From Rhizobium sp. 007 (lineage in GTDB: Bacteria; Pseudomonadota; Alphaproteobacteria; Rhizobiales; Rhizobiaceae), in contig NZ_CP064188.1 in NCBI RefSeq assembly GCF_015353075.1, forward strand, positions 1,798,001 to 1,862,000: DNA of 64,000 bases. Reading direction: 5' to 3'. Made by a program: the position numbers and the translations under genes. Under the pieces are notes generated by a model, which did not search any database, was not told the origin of the DNA, and saw only the letters and a program-made list of their open reading frames with translations. Below, piece after piece: positions 45,800 to 56,920 of the stretch. Every line of letters starts with the position of its first letter. The first letter of the stretch is position 1.

Positions 45800-46130
45800 A
45801 TGCGCGTCGTTGACCACGATAGCTCGCAATGGCAGAGAAGCGGTTTCAACGGCAGCCACGCTCCGAGGAAGAAGCGTTTCGCTGGGGGACGAATATCTCG
45901 GTGCGATCGCAGCCGGGCAGATCAAATATCGCGCCTGGGAAGCGGGTGACATCGCGGTCCGCCTCTACAGCTTCGCGGCGGTGATACGCTACCGCGCACG
46001 CCTCGAAGTCGTATTCAACGGGCATCCCGTTCCGCCCGGAGACTACTGGCACACGGACGCTTACGAGCATCGCGACGGCGTCTGGACGGTCGTCTGGTCG
46101 CAGGCAACAGCCATCAGCCGCCAAATCTAA
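45800..46130 (+). pseudogene. SnoaL/DUF4440-like (NTF2-fold) gene, N-terminus out of frame
   Basis: From about 45885 one frame reads GDEYLGAIAAGQIKYRAWEA, GDIAVRLYSFAAVIRYRARL and DYWHTDAYEHRDGVWTVVWS, the second half of a DUF4440/SnoaL-type NTF2 fold. The expected N-terminus MRVVDHDSSQWQ starts at 45800 in a different frame. The open frame from 45699 reaches the domain but has an unrelated beginning. A single frameshift is the simplest reading; translation of a shortened protein from an internal start is possible. Confidence 0.6.
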
Positions 46131-46555
46131 CCACACAGGAGCGCCTTTGACATGAGTGGAGGTCATGCCGTGCGCCGTCGTGCGCTTGAAAGAGACGCAT
46201 CAATCGGATCCATTCCCGTCGAACCGCAGACGTGATGACGCTCAATGGCGAGCGCCCTTTCTGGGAAAAAGGTCCCCATTCTTTATGCGATGACGAAGAC
46301 GACAGAGAGGGGTCGGTTGCCGGAGAACCCGCGAGGCTGGATCAAGTCTCGGTCTTAAGCTCATGGGTGGACTCGTCAAGTGATGGTCCATGGCGGCTGA
46401 TCTGCCGCACAATCACCAGCACAACACAAAAACTGGCTCGCCTCTCGTAGAATCGCTCTGCTGCACAGATTAGGCGCCTTAAACGGATCAGAACTGGAGC
46501 CTCGCTCACTGCGATTGAACGCGAACGTCAGCGCTGGCACATTTTCAATTAATGC
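46131..46555. other. Intergenic region, no gene recognised
   Basis: About 425 bases between the NTF2-like remnant and the end of the GMC gene. A 72-residue frame (46232-46450) shows no domain. No terminator for the large operon is evident just downstream of its last stop. Confidence 0.5.
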
Positions 46556-48181
46556 TCACAACCGCTTCAGAATGATTTCCGAAGCCTTCTCCGCGATCAT
46601 AATCACCGGTGAGTTCGTGTTGCCGGAGACAATCGTCGGCATGATAGAGGCGTCGACGATACGCAATCTATCGATCCCGTGCACGTTCAGCGTCGGATCC
46701 ACCACCGCCAAAGTGTCATTCCCCATCTTGCATGTGCCGACTGGGTGAAAAATGGTCGTCGCGATGTCGCCCGCCCTGCGGATCAAATCCTCGTCGCTGT
46801 CGTGCTCCCGACCGGGAAGGATTTCCTGCGGCCGGAAGCGCGCGAGCACCTTCGTTTTCATAAGGCTGCGGGCGTGGCGGATGGACCGTGCCGCCAAAAT
46901 CCGGTCGCCGGCGGTGGAGAGATAATTAGGGCGGATTTCTGGCGGCAGCGCCGCGTCGCGCGTCGTCACATGCACCGTGCCGCGGCTTTCGGGCCGGAGA
47001 TTGCAGACGGACACCGTTACAGCCGGATAGCGATGGAGCGGTTCGCCAAGCCGATCGGTGCTGAGCGGTTGGACATGGTACTCGAGATCGGCCGTCGCGA
47101 CGGCCGGATCACTCTTGGCAAAGATACCGAGCTGGCTCGGCGCCATGGAGAGCGGGCCGGACCGGCTGATGGCATATTGCAAACCCATGCCGACGCGGCT
47201 GAAGAGACTGTGATAGAGCTGGTTCAGTGTGCGCGCGCCTTCAATCTTGAAAACCGTGCGGATCTGAAGGTGGTCCTGAAGGTTTTCTCCGACACCCGGA
47301 AGGTCGTGGTGGACGGGAATGCCGTTGGCCGAGAGCACCTCCGGCCGGCCGACGCCGGACAACTCCAGGATCTTCGGAGAGTTGATCGCGCCAGCCGACA
47401 GCACGACTTCTCGGGATGCGCGAGCGAAACAGAGGCGGCCGCGATGCTGGAAGCGCACGCCGGTGACCGTCTTTCCGTTGAATTCAAGTCGTTCAGTTTC
47501 GGCGCCTGTGAGCAGGCGCAGATTCGTGCGTTTCATCGCCGGCCGCAGGAAGGCTTTTGTTGTGTTCCAGCGCACCCCGCCGCGCTGGTTGACCTCGAAA
47601 TAACCCGAACCCTCGTTGACACCGTCGTTGAAGTCGCCGGTCTTCGGAATGCCGAGTTCTTCCGCCGCGTCGCGAAAGGCGTCGAGGATCGGCCAGGAGA
47701 GACGCTGGCGCTCGACGCGCCATTCGCCGCCGGCGCCGTGCGTGGCGGACTTGCCACGATAGTTATCTTCTGACTTCAAGAAGTAGGGCAGTACGTCGTC
47801 CCAGCCCCAGCCCACATTGCCGGCCTGCCGCCAGCCGTCGTAGTCGGCGGCTTGCCCGCGCATATAGATCATGCCGTTGATCGACGAGCAGCCCCCAAGC
47901 AGCTTGCCGCGCGGATAGTTCAGCGCGCGGCCGTTGAGGCCGGCTTCCGCGGCCGTCTTCATCATCCAGTCGGTACGCGGGTTGCCCATGCAATAGAGAT
48001 AGCCAATCGGCACATGGACCCAATGGTAGCGATCCGAGCCGCCGGCTTCGAGCAGCAGGACCCGGTTCTTCGGATCGGCGGACAGCCGGTTTGCCAGGAC
48101 GCATCCGGCCGAGCCGGCACCCACGACAATGAAATCGTAGCTGCCTTCGTCCACCGGCATTTCAGTGCTATGCATGGTCAT
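46556..48181 (-). CDS. GMC-family FAD oxidoreductase
   Basis: A 541-residue flavoprotein of the glucose-methanol-choline oxidoreductase family. The FAD motif DFIVVGAGSAGCVLANRLSA starts near residue 14, with YPRGKLLGGCSSINGMIYMR near residue 85. The C-terminal active-site region FHPVGTCKMGND holds a catalytic His, and IMPTIVSGNTNSPVIMIAEK near the end completes the FAD site. ATG 48181 overlaps the kinase stop; the longer frame runs antisense-like through the kinase. Last gene of the SorC operon. It probably oxidises an alcohol group of the imported polyol or a side product; choline dehydrogenase is the closest named relative type. Confidence 0.9.
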   Translation of the reverse strand: MTMHSTEMPVDEGSYDFIVVGAGSAGCVLANRLSADPKNRVLLLEAGGSDRYHWVHVPIGYLYCMGNPRTDWMMKTAAEAGLNGRALNYPRGKLLGGCSSINGMIYMRGQAADYDGWRQAGNVGWGWDDVLPYFLKSEDNYRGKSATHGAGGEWRVERQRLSWPILDAFRDAAEELGIPKTGDFNDGVNEGSGYFEVNQRGGVRWNTTKAFLRPAMKRTNLRLLTGAETERLEFNGKTVTGVRFQHRGRLCFARASREVVLSAGAINSPKILELSGVGRPEVLSANGIPVHHDLPGVGENLQDHLQIRTVFKIEGARTLNQLYHSLFSRVGMGLQYAISRSGPLSMAPSQLGIFAKSDPAVATADLEYHVQPLSTDRLGEPLHRYPAVTVSVCNLRPESRGTVHVTTRDAALPPEIRPNYLSTAGDRILAARSIRHARSLMKTKVLARFRPQEILPGREHDSDEDLIRRAGDIATTIFHPVGTCKMGNDTLAVVDPTLNVHGIDRLRIVDASIMPTIVSGNTNSPVIMIAEKASEIILKRL

Positions 48182-49707
48182 GCCGCAGCTCCCGCCACCT
48201 GGCCTTTGGTTGCCGAAAGCCGCCGCCAGAGGGGGGTCATCGCTTCTGCAATATCCTTGTAGAGCGCATAGCGCCTGTTGTAGTGCGCCGTCAGCGCATC
48301 GTTCGGCTCGTAGTGCCGTTCGACCCGCACCATGGCATTCGCCCCTTCCGTGAAATCCGCAAAGAGGCCGACGCCCGTTCCCGCCGCAATCGCCGCGCCC
48401 AACGCGCCTGTTTCCCGCGAGACAGCGACGGAAACCGGCATACCCAGCAGGTCGGCGAATATCTGCGGCCAGAGGCGGCTGCGCGATCCGCCGCCCGACA
48501 GCACGGCCTCGTCGAAGATGGCGCCCGCCTTGCGGATCGTCTCGATGTGCTGACGATGCCCGAAGGCCACGCCTTCCAGAAGCGCGCGAACCAGGTGCCC
48601 CTTGCCATGCCAGCCCGCAACTCCATAAAAGCCCGCCCGCGCATGGCCGTCCTGCTGGGCACCGTAGAGATAGGGGTGATAGAGTGGATCGTCGGACGCA
48701 GGCTCGATCGCAGCCGCCAAAGCGCAGCAGGCGTCGAAGGGCGATACGCCATCCTGATGTTCCCCCTCGAAGAATTCCCGCACCAGCCATTCGAGATTGG
48801 CGGCCGAGGTCGCGCTGTTTTCCATCGCCATGTAACGGCTGCGGTCGAAGGTCGCGGACATGAAGACCGGCCCGTCGAGGGCGGGGCGATCGATGATCAC
48901 CTGGTTGATGCTCCAGGTGCCTGCGATGATCGAGGCGCTGCCGGTGCGCGAGACGCCCGAGCCGAGTGCTGAGGCGACGACGTCGAACAACCCGCCGATG
49001 ACTGGCGTGCCGGCTGCAAGCCCGGTTTGCGCTGCGACCTCTTCAGTCACGGTGCCAGCGATGTCGGCGCTTTCGATGAGCGGCGGCAGCAGGTCCATGC
49101 AGTCAGCCAGCCCATAGGCAGCCATCAGCGTCCGGTCGTACCGGCGGGCGGCGAGATCGAGAAGGCCGGCGCCGGACATGTCCGAGACCTCGCTGACGCG
49201 ACGGCCGGTCAGACGGTTGACGACGAAATCCTTGCAGAAGAACACCGTGCCGATGCGCTCGAAGAGCTCCGGCCTGTGACGCTTCAGCCAAGCAAGAAGC
49301 GTTGGCGTCTGCGAGGGCCAGGGGCGCTGGCGGCCGATCGGATAGGTCCGGTCGCCCACGCCTTCCGCCGCCCATTCTTCGACGAGACCTATCGCCCGCG
49401 TGTCGAGCGACTGGATGGCGAGGAACGGTTCGCCGTTCCGGTCGAGCGCATAAAGCCCGTTGCCATGGCCGGCACAGCCGATTGCGGCGATATCGGTCGC
49501 CGCGATGCCCGCCTTGTCCAGACAGGTGCGGATGACGCGCTTGGCATGGGCCCAGAGCTCGCCGAGATCGCGCTCGACATGGCCGGGGTATGGCATGCGG
49601 CTGTGGCCCTCCTCCCCCGCATGCGCCAGTTCCTGGCCCGTCCGGTCGAAGATCACCGCCTTGATGACGGTGTTGCCGGCGTCGATCCCTAAAAGATAGT
49701 CTCCCAT
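48178..49707 (-). CDS. FGGY-family carbohydrate kinase
   Basis: A 509-residue sugar/polyol kinase. The N-terminal phosphate-binding loop YLLGIDAGNTVIKAVIFDRT starts at residue 4; GCAGHGNGLY near residue 76 and GGLFDVVASALGSG near residue 240 fit the substrate and catalytic regions, and LSGGGSRSRLWPQIFADLLG near residue 400 is the second FGGY signature. ATG 49707 is chosen for GGAGGGG 8 bases upstream. It likely phosphorylates the imported sugar or polyol, as in xylulose, erythritol or Lsr kinases. Confidence 0.92.
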   Translation of the reverse strand: MGDYLLGIDAGNTVIKAVIFDRTGQELAHAGEEGHSRMPYPGHVERDLGELWAHAKRVIRTCLDKAGIAATDIAAIGCAGHGNGLYALDRNGEPFLAIQSLDTRAIGLVEEWAAEGVGDRTYPIGRQRPWPSQTPTLLAWLKRHRPELFERIGTVFFCKDFVVNRLTGRRVSEVSDMSGAGLLDLAARRYDRTLMAAYGLADCMDLLPPLIESADIAGTVTEEVAAQTGLAAGTPVIGGLFDVVASALGSGVSRTGSASIIAGTWSINQVIIDRPALDGPVFMSATFDRSRYMAMENSATSAANLEWLVREFFEGEHQDGVSPFDACCALAAAIEPASDDPLYHPYLYGAQQDGHARAGFYGVAGWHGKGHLVRALLEGVAFGHRQHIETIRKAGAIFDEAVLSGGGSRSRLWPQIFADLLGMPVSVAVSRETGALGAAIAAGTGVGLFADFTEGANAMVRVERHYEPNDALTAHYNRRYALYKDIAEAMTPLWRRLSATKGQVAGAAA

Positions 49708-49741
49708 TCGCAACCCCTCCCAGGTTCGGTTGGTTACGCCT

Positions 49742-50584
49742 TCACCCCTGCTGATAGAGCGCGAAGGCGTCCTCGCTGCTCGCATCCTCGTGCACGATCG
49801 CCATGAGCCCGCGCACGACGGCGCTCGGATTGGCATGTTGGTAGATGTTGCGCCCATAGACCATGCCCACCGCGCCTTGCCGCATCAAGGCCGCGGACTT
49901 GGCGAACACGGCGCGCAGGTCTTCCTTGCCGCCGCCGCGCACCAGAACCGGGCAGCGCGCAGCCTCGACCACGCGGTGAAAATCTTCCGCATTCGTCGTC
50001 GGGTCCGCCTTGACTATGTCCGCGCCCATCTCGCGGGCAAGCCGCGTCAGCGTGACGATCTTGTCGGCATCGCCATCGACCATGTAGCCGCCGCGTTCGG
50101 TGACCGGCTGCATGACGAGCGGCTCGATCATCAGCGGCACGCCGTACTTTTCGCAGTCTGCCCGTACGCGAGAAATGTTCTGCACGCACTGGCGGAAGAG
50201 ATCCGGCTCGTCCGGCAGCATGAAGAGGTTGACCACCACGCAGGCGGCATCCATCTGCAACGCGCCGATCAGCGGCTCCGCCTCGTTCTGCAACACCGCC
50301 CACATGTCGCGATGGCGGATCCGGTTATAGGGGTTGCCCATGTCGATGCGCATGACGAGCGCCGGCTTCTCCTTGCCGGCAATGTCCTGCAGCAGGTCGG
50401 CTTGGCCGTAGTTCATCTGGATCGCATCCGGCTTCGCATCGACCAGCGCGTTGACGATGGCCGGCATGTTCTCGAGTCCATCGAGGAAGGACGGTTCGTT
50501 GCACACGCCGTGATCGATCGCCACGTCCAGGCAACGGCCGTTGCCGAACAGCCGGTTCATCCGGATCTTGCGGTTGTCTCGCAT
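49742..50584 (-). CDS. Class I aldolase, LsrF/FbaB/DeoC-like
   Basis: A 280-residue TIM-barrel aldolase. CLDVAIDHGVCNEPSFLDGL near residue 18 and MGADIVKADPTTNAEDFHRV near residue 185, with the Schiff-base Lys in VKADPT, followed by CPVLVRGGGKEDL for phosphate binding, match the LsrF/FBP-aldolase class I family. The start overlaps the end of the dehydrogenase gene by 28 bases. It should cleave or thiolyse a phosphorylated keto sugar produced by the kinase and dehydrogenase. Confidence 0.88.
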   Translation of the reverse strand: MRDNRKIRMNRLFGNGRCLDVAIDHGVCNEPSFLDGLENMPAIVNALVDAKPDAIQMNYGQADLLQDIAGKEKPALVMRIDMGNPYNRIRHRDMWAVLQNEAEPLIGALQMDAACVVVNLFMLPDEPDLFRQCVQNISRVRADCEKYGVPLMIEPLVMQPVTERGGYMVDGDADKIVTLTRLAREMGADIVKADPTTNAEDFHRVVEAARCPVLVRGGGKEDLRAVFAKSAALMRQGAVGMVYGRNIYQHANPSAVVRGLMAIVHEDASSEDAFALYQQG

Positions 50585-52308
50585 GGTTCACTCCTTTGTT
50601 TGTTCCTTGCGGAAAGGGTTGCCTCCGCGACGCCGTGGCGCTCGCGCATGAGGGTGAGAAAACGGGTGCGCTCTTCGTCCTTGCGCTGTACTGGCCAGCC
50701 TTTCTCGTCGGCGAGGAGGTCGAGCGCGATCTCGGCCATGTCGAGGGAAAGCTCACCGGTGATGGCAAGTGTCGTGCGCCGGAGGAGCAGGTCGTCCAGA
50801 TGCTCGACCGCCTCCGTGCGGATGAGATGCAGGAGCTCCCGGGCGCTGTAGCCGGCATGAGGCAAGAGGTTGTCCGGCCCCGCGGCGGTGAAGCGGGCGA
50901 CGGCCTTCGCATCTGTGCCATAGCGCTCGAAAAGCGTTGCGGCGCGATCGAGGGAAAGGCCTGTCGATTCCGACAGGTCCCGAATCCAGCCGCTACGGTC
51001 TACCGGAAATGCCCGTCCGCCGCCGAAAGTGCGGTCCGCCGTGTCGAGGCGGCGGTTCCGGTCAAGCCGTTCCAACGCCATATCCGCGGCGAGTTCGCCG
51101 AAGGAGCGGAAGGTCGTCCACTTGCCGCCGATCATGCAGAGCACTGGCGGCCCGCCGTCGCGGCCTTCGAGAACGGTGCAGTAATGGTCACGCGGGATGC
51201 GGCCGGTGAAGCTGTCATTGCTTGCCGGCAGCGGGCGCACGCCTGCGAACTGGAAGACGATCTCTTCCGGGCGGATGCGGACACCCGGCAACACGAAGGC
51301 GAGCGATTGCAGGATATAGTCCCGCTCGTCGGCCTCGCAGCGCACCGTTCCGGGGTCGTCCACGCGGATATCCGTTGAGCCGACGAGCACCTTGCCGAGA
51401 TAAGGAAAGAGGATGCAGATGCGCCCGTCCTCGTTCTCGTAATAGATCATGTGGCCATCGAGCATGTCGCGAAGCCCCGCATGGTCGATGATGAGGTGCG
51501 AGCCCTTCGTGCCGCCGATCAGCGGCGCGGGACGAGCTGCCTCAGGAAAGAGCGCGCCATTGGCGATGTCAATCCAGCCGCCGGTCGCGTTGACGACCAG
51601 TGACGGCTTGATTGCCAAGGTTTCGCCCGAAATCCCGTCGTGCAGCAGAAACGCCCCGGCCGGTGCATGCTCGATCGTCGCATAGTTCAAGGCGCCGGCG
51701 CTCGGGCCGGCCAAGAGCCCATCAAGCAGGAGCTCAATGCCGATGCGCTCCGGGTGACTGACCCAGGCATCATAATAGGTGGCGGAGTTGCGGATCGCCG
51801 GATTGAGCGCCGGCCATTTCGAAAGCGTGCTCCTGCGACCGCGAAACTGATGGCGCGGCATCAGGGCGCGCTTGCGCGTCAGGAAGTCGTAGATGCTCAG
51901 TCCAGCCTTGATGGCGACGCTGCCGCGGCGGCTCGGCCGACGGGTGAGCCCCAGGAAGCGCACGATGCCGTTTGCCAGCCCGGAAAAGATATCGAAGATC
52001 GGCACCATGGTCGGCAGCGGGGCGACATAGTGAGGGGCATTGCGCAGCAACCGGTCGCGCTCGACGAGCGATTCCTGCACGAGGTTGAACTCACCGTTTT
52101 CCAGGTAGCGCAGACCGCCATGCACCATGCGCGAGAGCCCGGCGCTGGCCCCGGAGCAATAGTCGCCCTTTTCCACGATGAGCACGTTGACGCCCTGCAG
52201 CGCCAGCTCGCGGAACACGCTGAGACCGTTGATGCCGCCGCCAAGGACGCACACGTCCACCTTCGGGCTTCGGCGAAGCCCGTCCAATGTCTGTTCGCGG
52301 TTCATCAT
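50557..52308 (-). CDS. FAD-dependent glycerol-3-phosphate dehydrogenase-like enzyme (GlpD/EryB type)
   Basis: A 583-residue flavoenzyme. VCVLGGGINGLSVFRELALQ at residue 18 is the FAD motif, GASAGLSRMVHGGLRYLENG near residue 50 is the GlpD/EryB signature, and the C-terminal helical domain (residues 390-545) matches GlpD. Members oxidise glycerol-3-phosphate or, for EryB, erythritol phosphate, to a keto phosphate, feeding quinones. In this operon it likely acts between the kinase and aldolase. MM at 52308/52305 gives two neighbouring starts. Confidence 0.9.
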   Translation of the reverse strand: MMNREQTLDGLRRSPKVDVCVLGGGINGLSVFRELALQGVNVLIVEKGDYCSGASAGLSRMVHGGLRYLENGEFNLVQESLVERDRLLRNAPHYVAPLPTMVPIFDIFSGLANGIVRFLGLTRRPSRRGSVAIKAGLSIYDFLTRKRALMPRHQFRGRRSTLSKWPALNPAIRNSATYYDAWVSHPERIGIELLLDGLLAGPSAGALNYATIEHAPAGAFLLHDGISGETLAIKPSLVVNATGGWIDIANGALFPEAARPAPLIGGTKGSHLIIDHAGLRDMLDGHMIYYENEDGRICILFPYLGKVLVGSTDIRVDDPGTVRCEADERDYILQSLAFVLPGVRIRPEEIVFQFAGVRPLPASNDSFTGRIPRDHYCTVLEGRDGGPPVLCMIGGKWTTFRSFGELAADMALERLDRNRRLDTADRTFGGGRAFPVDRSGWIRDLSESTGLSLDRAATLFERYGTDAKAVARFTAAGPDNLLPHAGYSARELLHLIRTEAVEHLDDLLLRRTTLAITGELSLDMAEIALDLLADEKGWPVQRKDEERTRFLTLMRERHGVAEATLSARNKQRSEPCETTARSG

Positions 52309-52317
52309 GACAATCCG

Positions 52318-53313
52318 TTATCCGTCCATGTTGGCCAGCTTCGCCGATAGGGCGGCGTCGATGGCCGCGAGATCTTGCGGAGACAGTCGAAGCGTGCCGG
52401 CCCGGGCATTGTCGAGTGACTGTGCCGGGTTACGCGCGCCGCAAAGGGCAAAAGTCACACCTGGCTGCGCCAGTGTCCAGGCGATCACCGTCTGGGCGAT
52501 GCTCGCATCGTGACGCTCCGCGACGGGCCGGATCGCGTCGGAGAAATCGCGGGCCTTCTGCCGGTTGGCGACGGAAAAGCGCGGATTGTCCTTGCGCTGA
52601 TCGTCGCCGGAAAAGATCCGGTCCGGCCCGATGCTGCCCGAAAGTAGCCCGAGCGCCAACGAGGAATAGCTGAGCGTCGATACGCCGTTTGCAACGCTGA
52701 GCGGCAAAAGGTCCGCCTCGATCTCTCGATCGATCATGCTGTACCGCTCCTGGATCGCGTCAAGCGAGCCAGTGGCTATGTACTGCTCAAGCGCGGACCG
52801 TTTGACATTGCTGGCGCCGATGGCGCGGATCTTGCCGGCCCGCTGCAGTTCCTCCAGCGCCGCGACGGTCTCCTCGACCGGCGTCGTCACGTCCTGCCAA
52901 TGGGTGATGTAGAGGTCGATATAATCCGTGCCGAGCCGGCGCAGGCTGTCCTCCACTTCATGGACGATCGAATCCCCGCCGAGATAGCGGTGAACCGGCT
53001 TACCGTCCTGGTCGAAGAAGTGATTGCCCTTATGCGTGTGCCAGACGAGGCCACATTTCGTGGCGATCACTGCCTTGTCACGCCGGCCGGCAAGCGCCTT
53101 GCCGACAATTTCCTCTGAGCGGCCGAGCCCGTAGGCGGGCGCCGTATCGATCAGGGTTACGCCGGCTTCGAGCGAGGCCTGAATGGCGGCGATGGATTGC
53201 GCCTCGTCGGTTCCTCCCCACATCCAACCGCCGATCGCCCAGGTGCCGAGCCCAACGGCCGACGCCTTGACGCCGGAGCGCCCGATCTCGCGGATCAGTT
53301 GTTCGCCGCTCAT
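52318..53313 (-). CDS. Aldo/keto reductase
   Basis: A 331-residue NADPH oxidoreductase. LIDTAPAYGLGRSEEIVG (Asp and Tyr), VIATKCGLVWH (Lys) and YITHWQD (His) give the catalytic tetrad; VTFALCGARNPAQSLDN near the C-terminus is the cofactor-binding region. It overlaps the SorC stop by ATGA. It could interconvert the sugar and polyol forms of the substrate. Confidence 0.9.
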   Translation of the reverse strand: MSGEQLIREIGRSGVKASAVGLGTWAIGGWMWGGTDEAQSIAAIQASLEAGVTLIDTAPAYGLGRSEEIVGKALAGRRDKAVIATKCGLVWHTHKGNHFFDQDGKPVHRYLGGDSIVHEVEDSLRRLGTDYIDLYITHWQDVTTPVEETVAALEELQRAGKIRAIGASNVKRSALEQYIATGSLDAIQERYSMIDREIEADLLPLSVANGVSTLSYSSLALGLLSGSIGPDRIFSGDDQRKDNPRFSVANRQKARDFSDAIRPVAERHDASIAQTVIAWTLAQPGVTFALCGARNPAQSLDNARAGTLRLSPQDLAAIDAALSAKLANMDG

Positions 53314-54317
53314 GCCGAAACCCCTTCCTTGGATGCAATTTCAAGAATGCGTGCCCCGGTCGCCTCGTCGGTGACAAGCGTGTCGAGATGGTTGCCGCGC
53401 AGGACGCTGAGGATCGGGCCCGCCTTGTTCGGGCCGCTGGCGACGCCGATCTTCATCGGGATCGAGGCGAATTCCGCCAGGGTGAGCGACACCAGCGAAC
53501 GATTGAGGCTGTAGTCGCAGACCCGGCCCTGGTCATCGAGCAGATGGGCAAGCAATTCGCAGCTTGCGCCCGAGCGCTCGATCGCCACGCGATCAGTACT
53601 CGAGGAGGGATGCAGGTCGTAATAGCTGGAGTCGTCCGTTAGGATCGAGCCGATGCCGACCACCGCCACCTTCGCCTCGCGCGCACGTTTGAAGACGTCG
53701 GCGACAGAGCGCATGTTGATCAGCATCGCCCGCTGCTCGGCATCGTCGGCGAAGAGGGGCGCGTGGATCTGGTAGGAATGACCCCCGAGCCGGTCGGCCA
53801 TCAGGGTCGAAACATGGTTGACGTCGGTATAGTGCTTGCCCTGGACGCAGCCCGTTGCCGGAATGACCTCGACATCAAAACGGCGCGGCGGCTGCAGACC
53901 GGCGACGACGGCGCTCACCCCTTTGCCGCCAGTGATGCAGATTGTGTCGCCGTCGCCGAGCTCCTCCATCAGTAGGCGCGCCGCCGCCTCCCCGACTGCC
54001 TGGAGCGCGGTCTGCGGATTGTCGGAGACGGTCGGGACCACGATCGCGCGGCTGATGCCGCCGAGTGCCAGAAGCCGCTCCTCCATGTCGACCAGCGGCT
54101 CGACCGGGGACTTGATCTTGATCTCGACGAGGCCGAGCTGACGGCCGCGTTTGATGAGGCGGTTGACGGTGGCTTGCGAGATGCCGAGCTGGCCGGCGAT
54201 CTGTGCCTGCGTCAGGCCCTCCATAAAGTGAAGGACGAGCGCCTGGTGCATCTGGCGGGCGATGACAATCTCCTCGCGCGGTACTGTCGTCTTGGCTTTC
54301 AATTTCGCAATTGGCAT
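53310..54317 (-). CDS. SorC/DeoR-type sugar-binding transcriptional regulator
   Basis: A 335-residue regulator of the SorC family. The N-terminal helix-turn-helix is in MEGLTQAQIAGQLGISQATV (about residues 33-52) and the rest is the sugar-phosphate-binding domain (DGDTICITGGKGVSAVVAGL, VGIGSILTDDSSYYDL). It is encoded inside the operon it is presumed to regulate, between the importer and enzyme genes. EryD is a comparable in-operon regulator. The palindromes at 58088-58115, before the first operon gene, are its likely target. Confidence 0.92.
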   Translation of the reverse strand: MPIAKLKAKTTVPREEIVIARQMHQALVLHFMEGLTQAQIAGQLGISQATVNRLIKRGRQLGLVEIKIKSPVEPLVDMEERLLALGGISRAIVVPTVSDNPQTALQAVGEAAARLLMEELGDGDTICITGGKGVSAVVAGLQPPRRFDVEVIPATGCVQGKHYTDVNHVSTLMADRLGGHSYQIHAPLFADDAEQRAMLINMRSVADVFKRAREAKVAVVGIGSILTDDSSYYDLHPSSSTDRVAIERSGASCELLAHLLDDQGRVCDYSLNRSLVSLTLAEFASIPMKIGVASGPNKAGPILSVLRGNHLDTLVTDEATGARILEIASKEGVSA

Positions 54318-54318
54318 G

Positions 54319-55308
54319 TCAGGCAGCTTTCTGCTTGTGCAGGAAATGGTCGATCGAAACGGCAGCGAGCAGAATGCACCCCTTGATCATGTCCTGCCAA
54401 TAGACTGAAACATCGAGCAGGATCAGAGAGCTGGTGACGACAGATAGAAGCGCGATGCCGAGGATGGCGCCGAGTATCGTGCCGGAGCCGCCGTTGAGCG
54501 AGGCGCCGCCGATCACCGCCGCAGCGATGATGTTGAGTTCCATGCCAACGCCGAAGGTGGGGGTCGCCGCGCCGAAGCGGGACATGTAGATGACGCCTGC
54601 GACACCGGCGAGCGTGGAGCAGAGCACCGTCACCCAGAATTTCACCTGATTGGTCTTGATGCCGGAGTAGAGCGCGGCCTTCTCGTTGCTGCCCGTATAG
54701 AAGACTTTGCGGAAGGCGGTGGCCCGGCGCAGCAGGAAATCGAACAGGATGACGACGGCGACGAAGATCAAGATGACGTAGGGTACGCCGTAAAACGTGC
54801 CCTGCCCCACCGCCTTGAAGCCCGCCGGCAGCGTGAAGAGCGAGAGCGGCGTGCCCTTTGTGATAATGAGGCAAAGGCCTCGCACGATCACCATTGCCGC
54901 AAGCGAGGTGATGAAGTGGTTGAGACCCACGACCGTCACAAAGAAGCCCATTATGCCACCGATCGTGCTGCTCGCGAGGATGCCGATGAGCGAGGCCGTC
55001 CACGGGTCGAGCCCGGCGAGGAAGAGCGAGCCCGAGAGCACCATCGCGAAGCAGACCACGGAGCCGACCGCGAGGTCGATGCCGCCGACGATGAGCAGGA
55101 TCGTCATGCCCACGACAACGATGCCTTCAACGGAAAAGCTCATCAGCATGGCGCGGAAATTGCCAAGCGTCAGGAAGTGCGGCGAGGCAAAGCTCATGAT
55201 CACGCAGAGCGCGAGGATGATCGCGATCAGCCCCGCCTCGCGCATTGTGCCGATGCGTTTGAAGGATGCTGTCTTCGGTGCGCCTGTCGCCAACGTGTCG
55301 ATTGCCAT
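54319..55308 (-). CDS. CUT2 ABC transporter permease (RbsC-like)
   Basis: A 329-residue membrane protein of the RbsC/AraH family. MLMSFSVEGIVVVGMTILLI and GGIDLAVGSVVCFAMVLSGS are diagnostic. The start at 55308 has GGAG 9 bases upstream; 55341 would overlap the ATPase gene. It works as a homodimer with the ATPase (55331-56857) and the binding protein (56921-57949). Confidence 0.9.
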   Translation of the reverse strand: MAIDTLATGAPKTASFKRIGTMREAGLIAIILALCVIMSFASPHFLTLGNFRAMLMSFSVEGIVVVGMTILLIVGGIDLAVGSVVCFAMVLSGSLFLAGLDPWTASLIGILASSTIGGIMGFFVTVVGLNHFITSLAAMVIVRGLCLIITKGTPLSLFTLPAGFKAVGQGTFYGVPYVILIFVAVVILFDFLLRRATAFRKVFYTGSNEKAALYSGIKTNQVKFWVTVLCSTLAGVAGVIYMSRFGAATPTFGVGMELNIIAAAVIGGASLNGGSGTILGAILGIALLSVVTSSLILLDVSVYWQDMIKGCILLAAVSIDHFLHKQKAA

Positions 55309-55330
55309 TCCCGTCTCTCCCACTTTGTCC

Positions 55331-56857
<1,527 letters not shown>

Positions 56858-56920
56858 CGTCTTCTCCCTCTCCATCACGACCATCCGCACTCAAGGGTGC
56901 GGATGGCGATCTTCAGAAGC

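Noticed and set aside
46232..46450. 72-residue plus frame
   Set aside because: Composition and lack of any domain or upstream site do not support coding.
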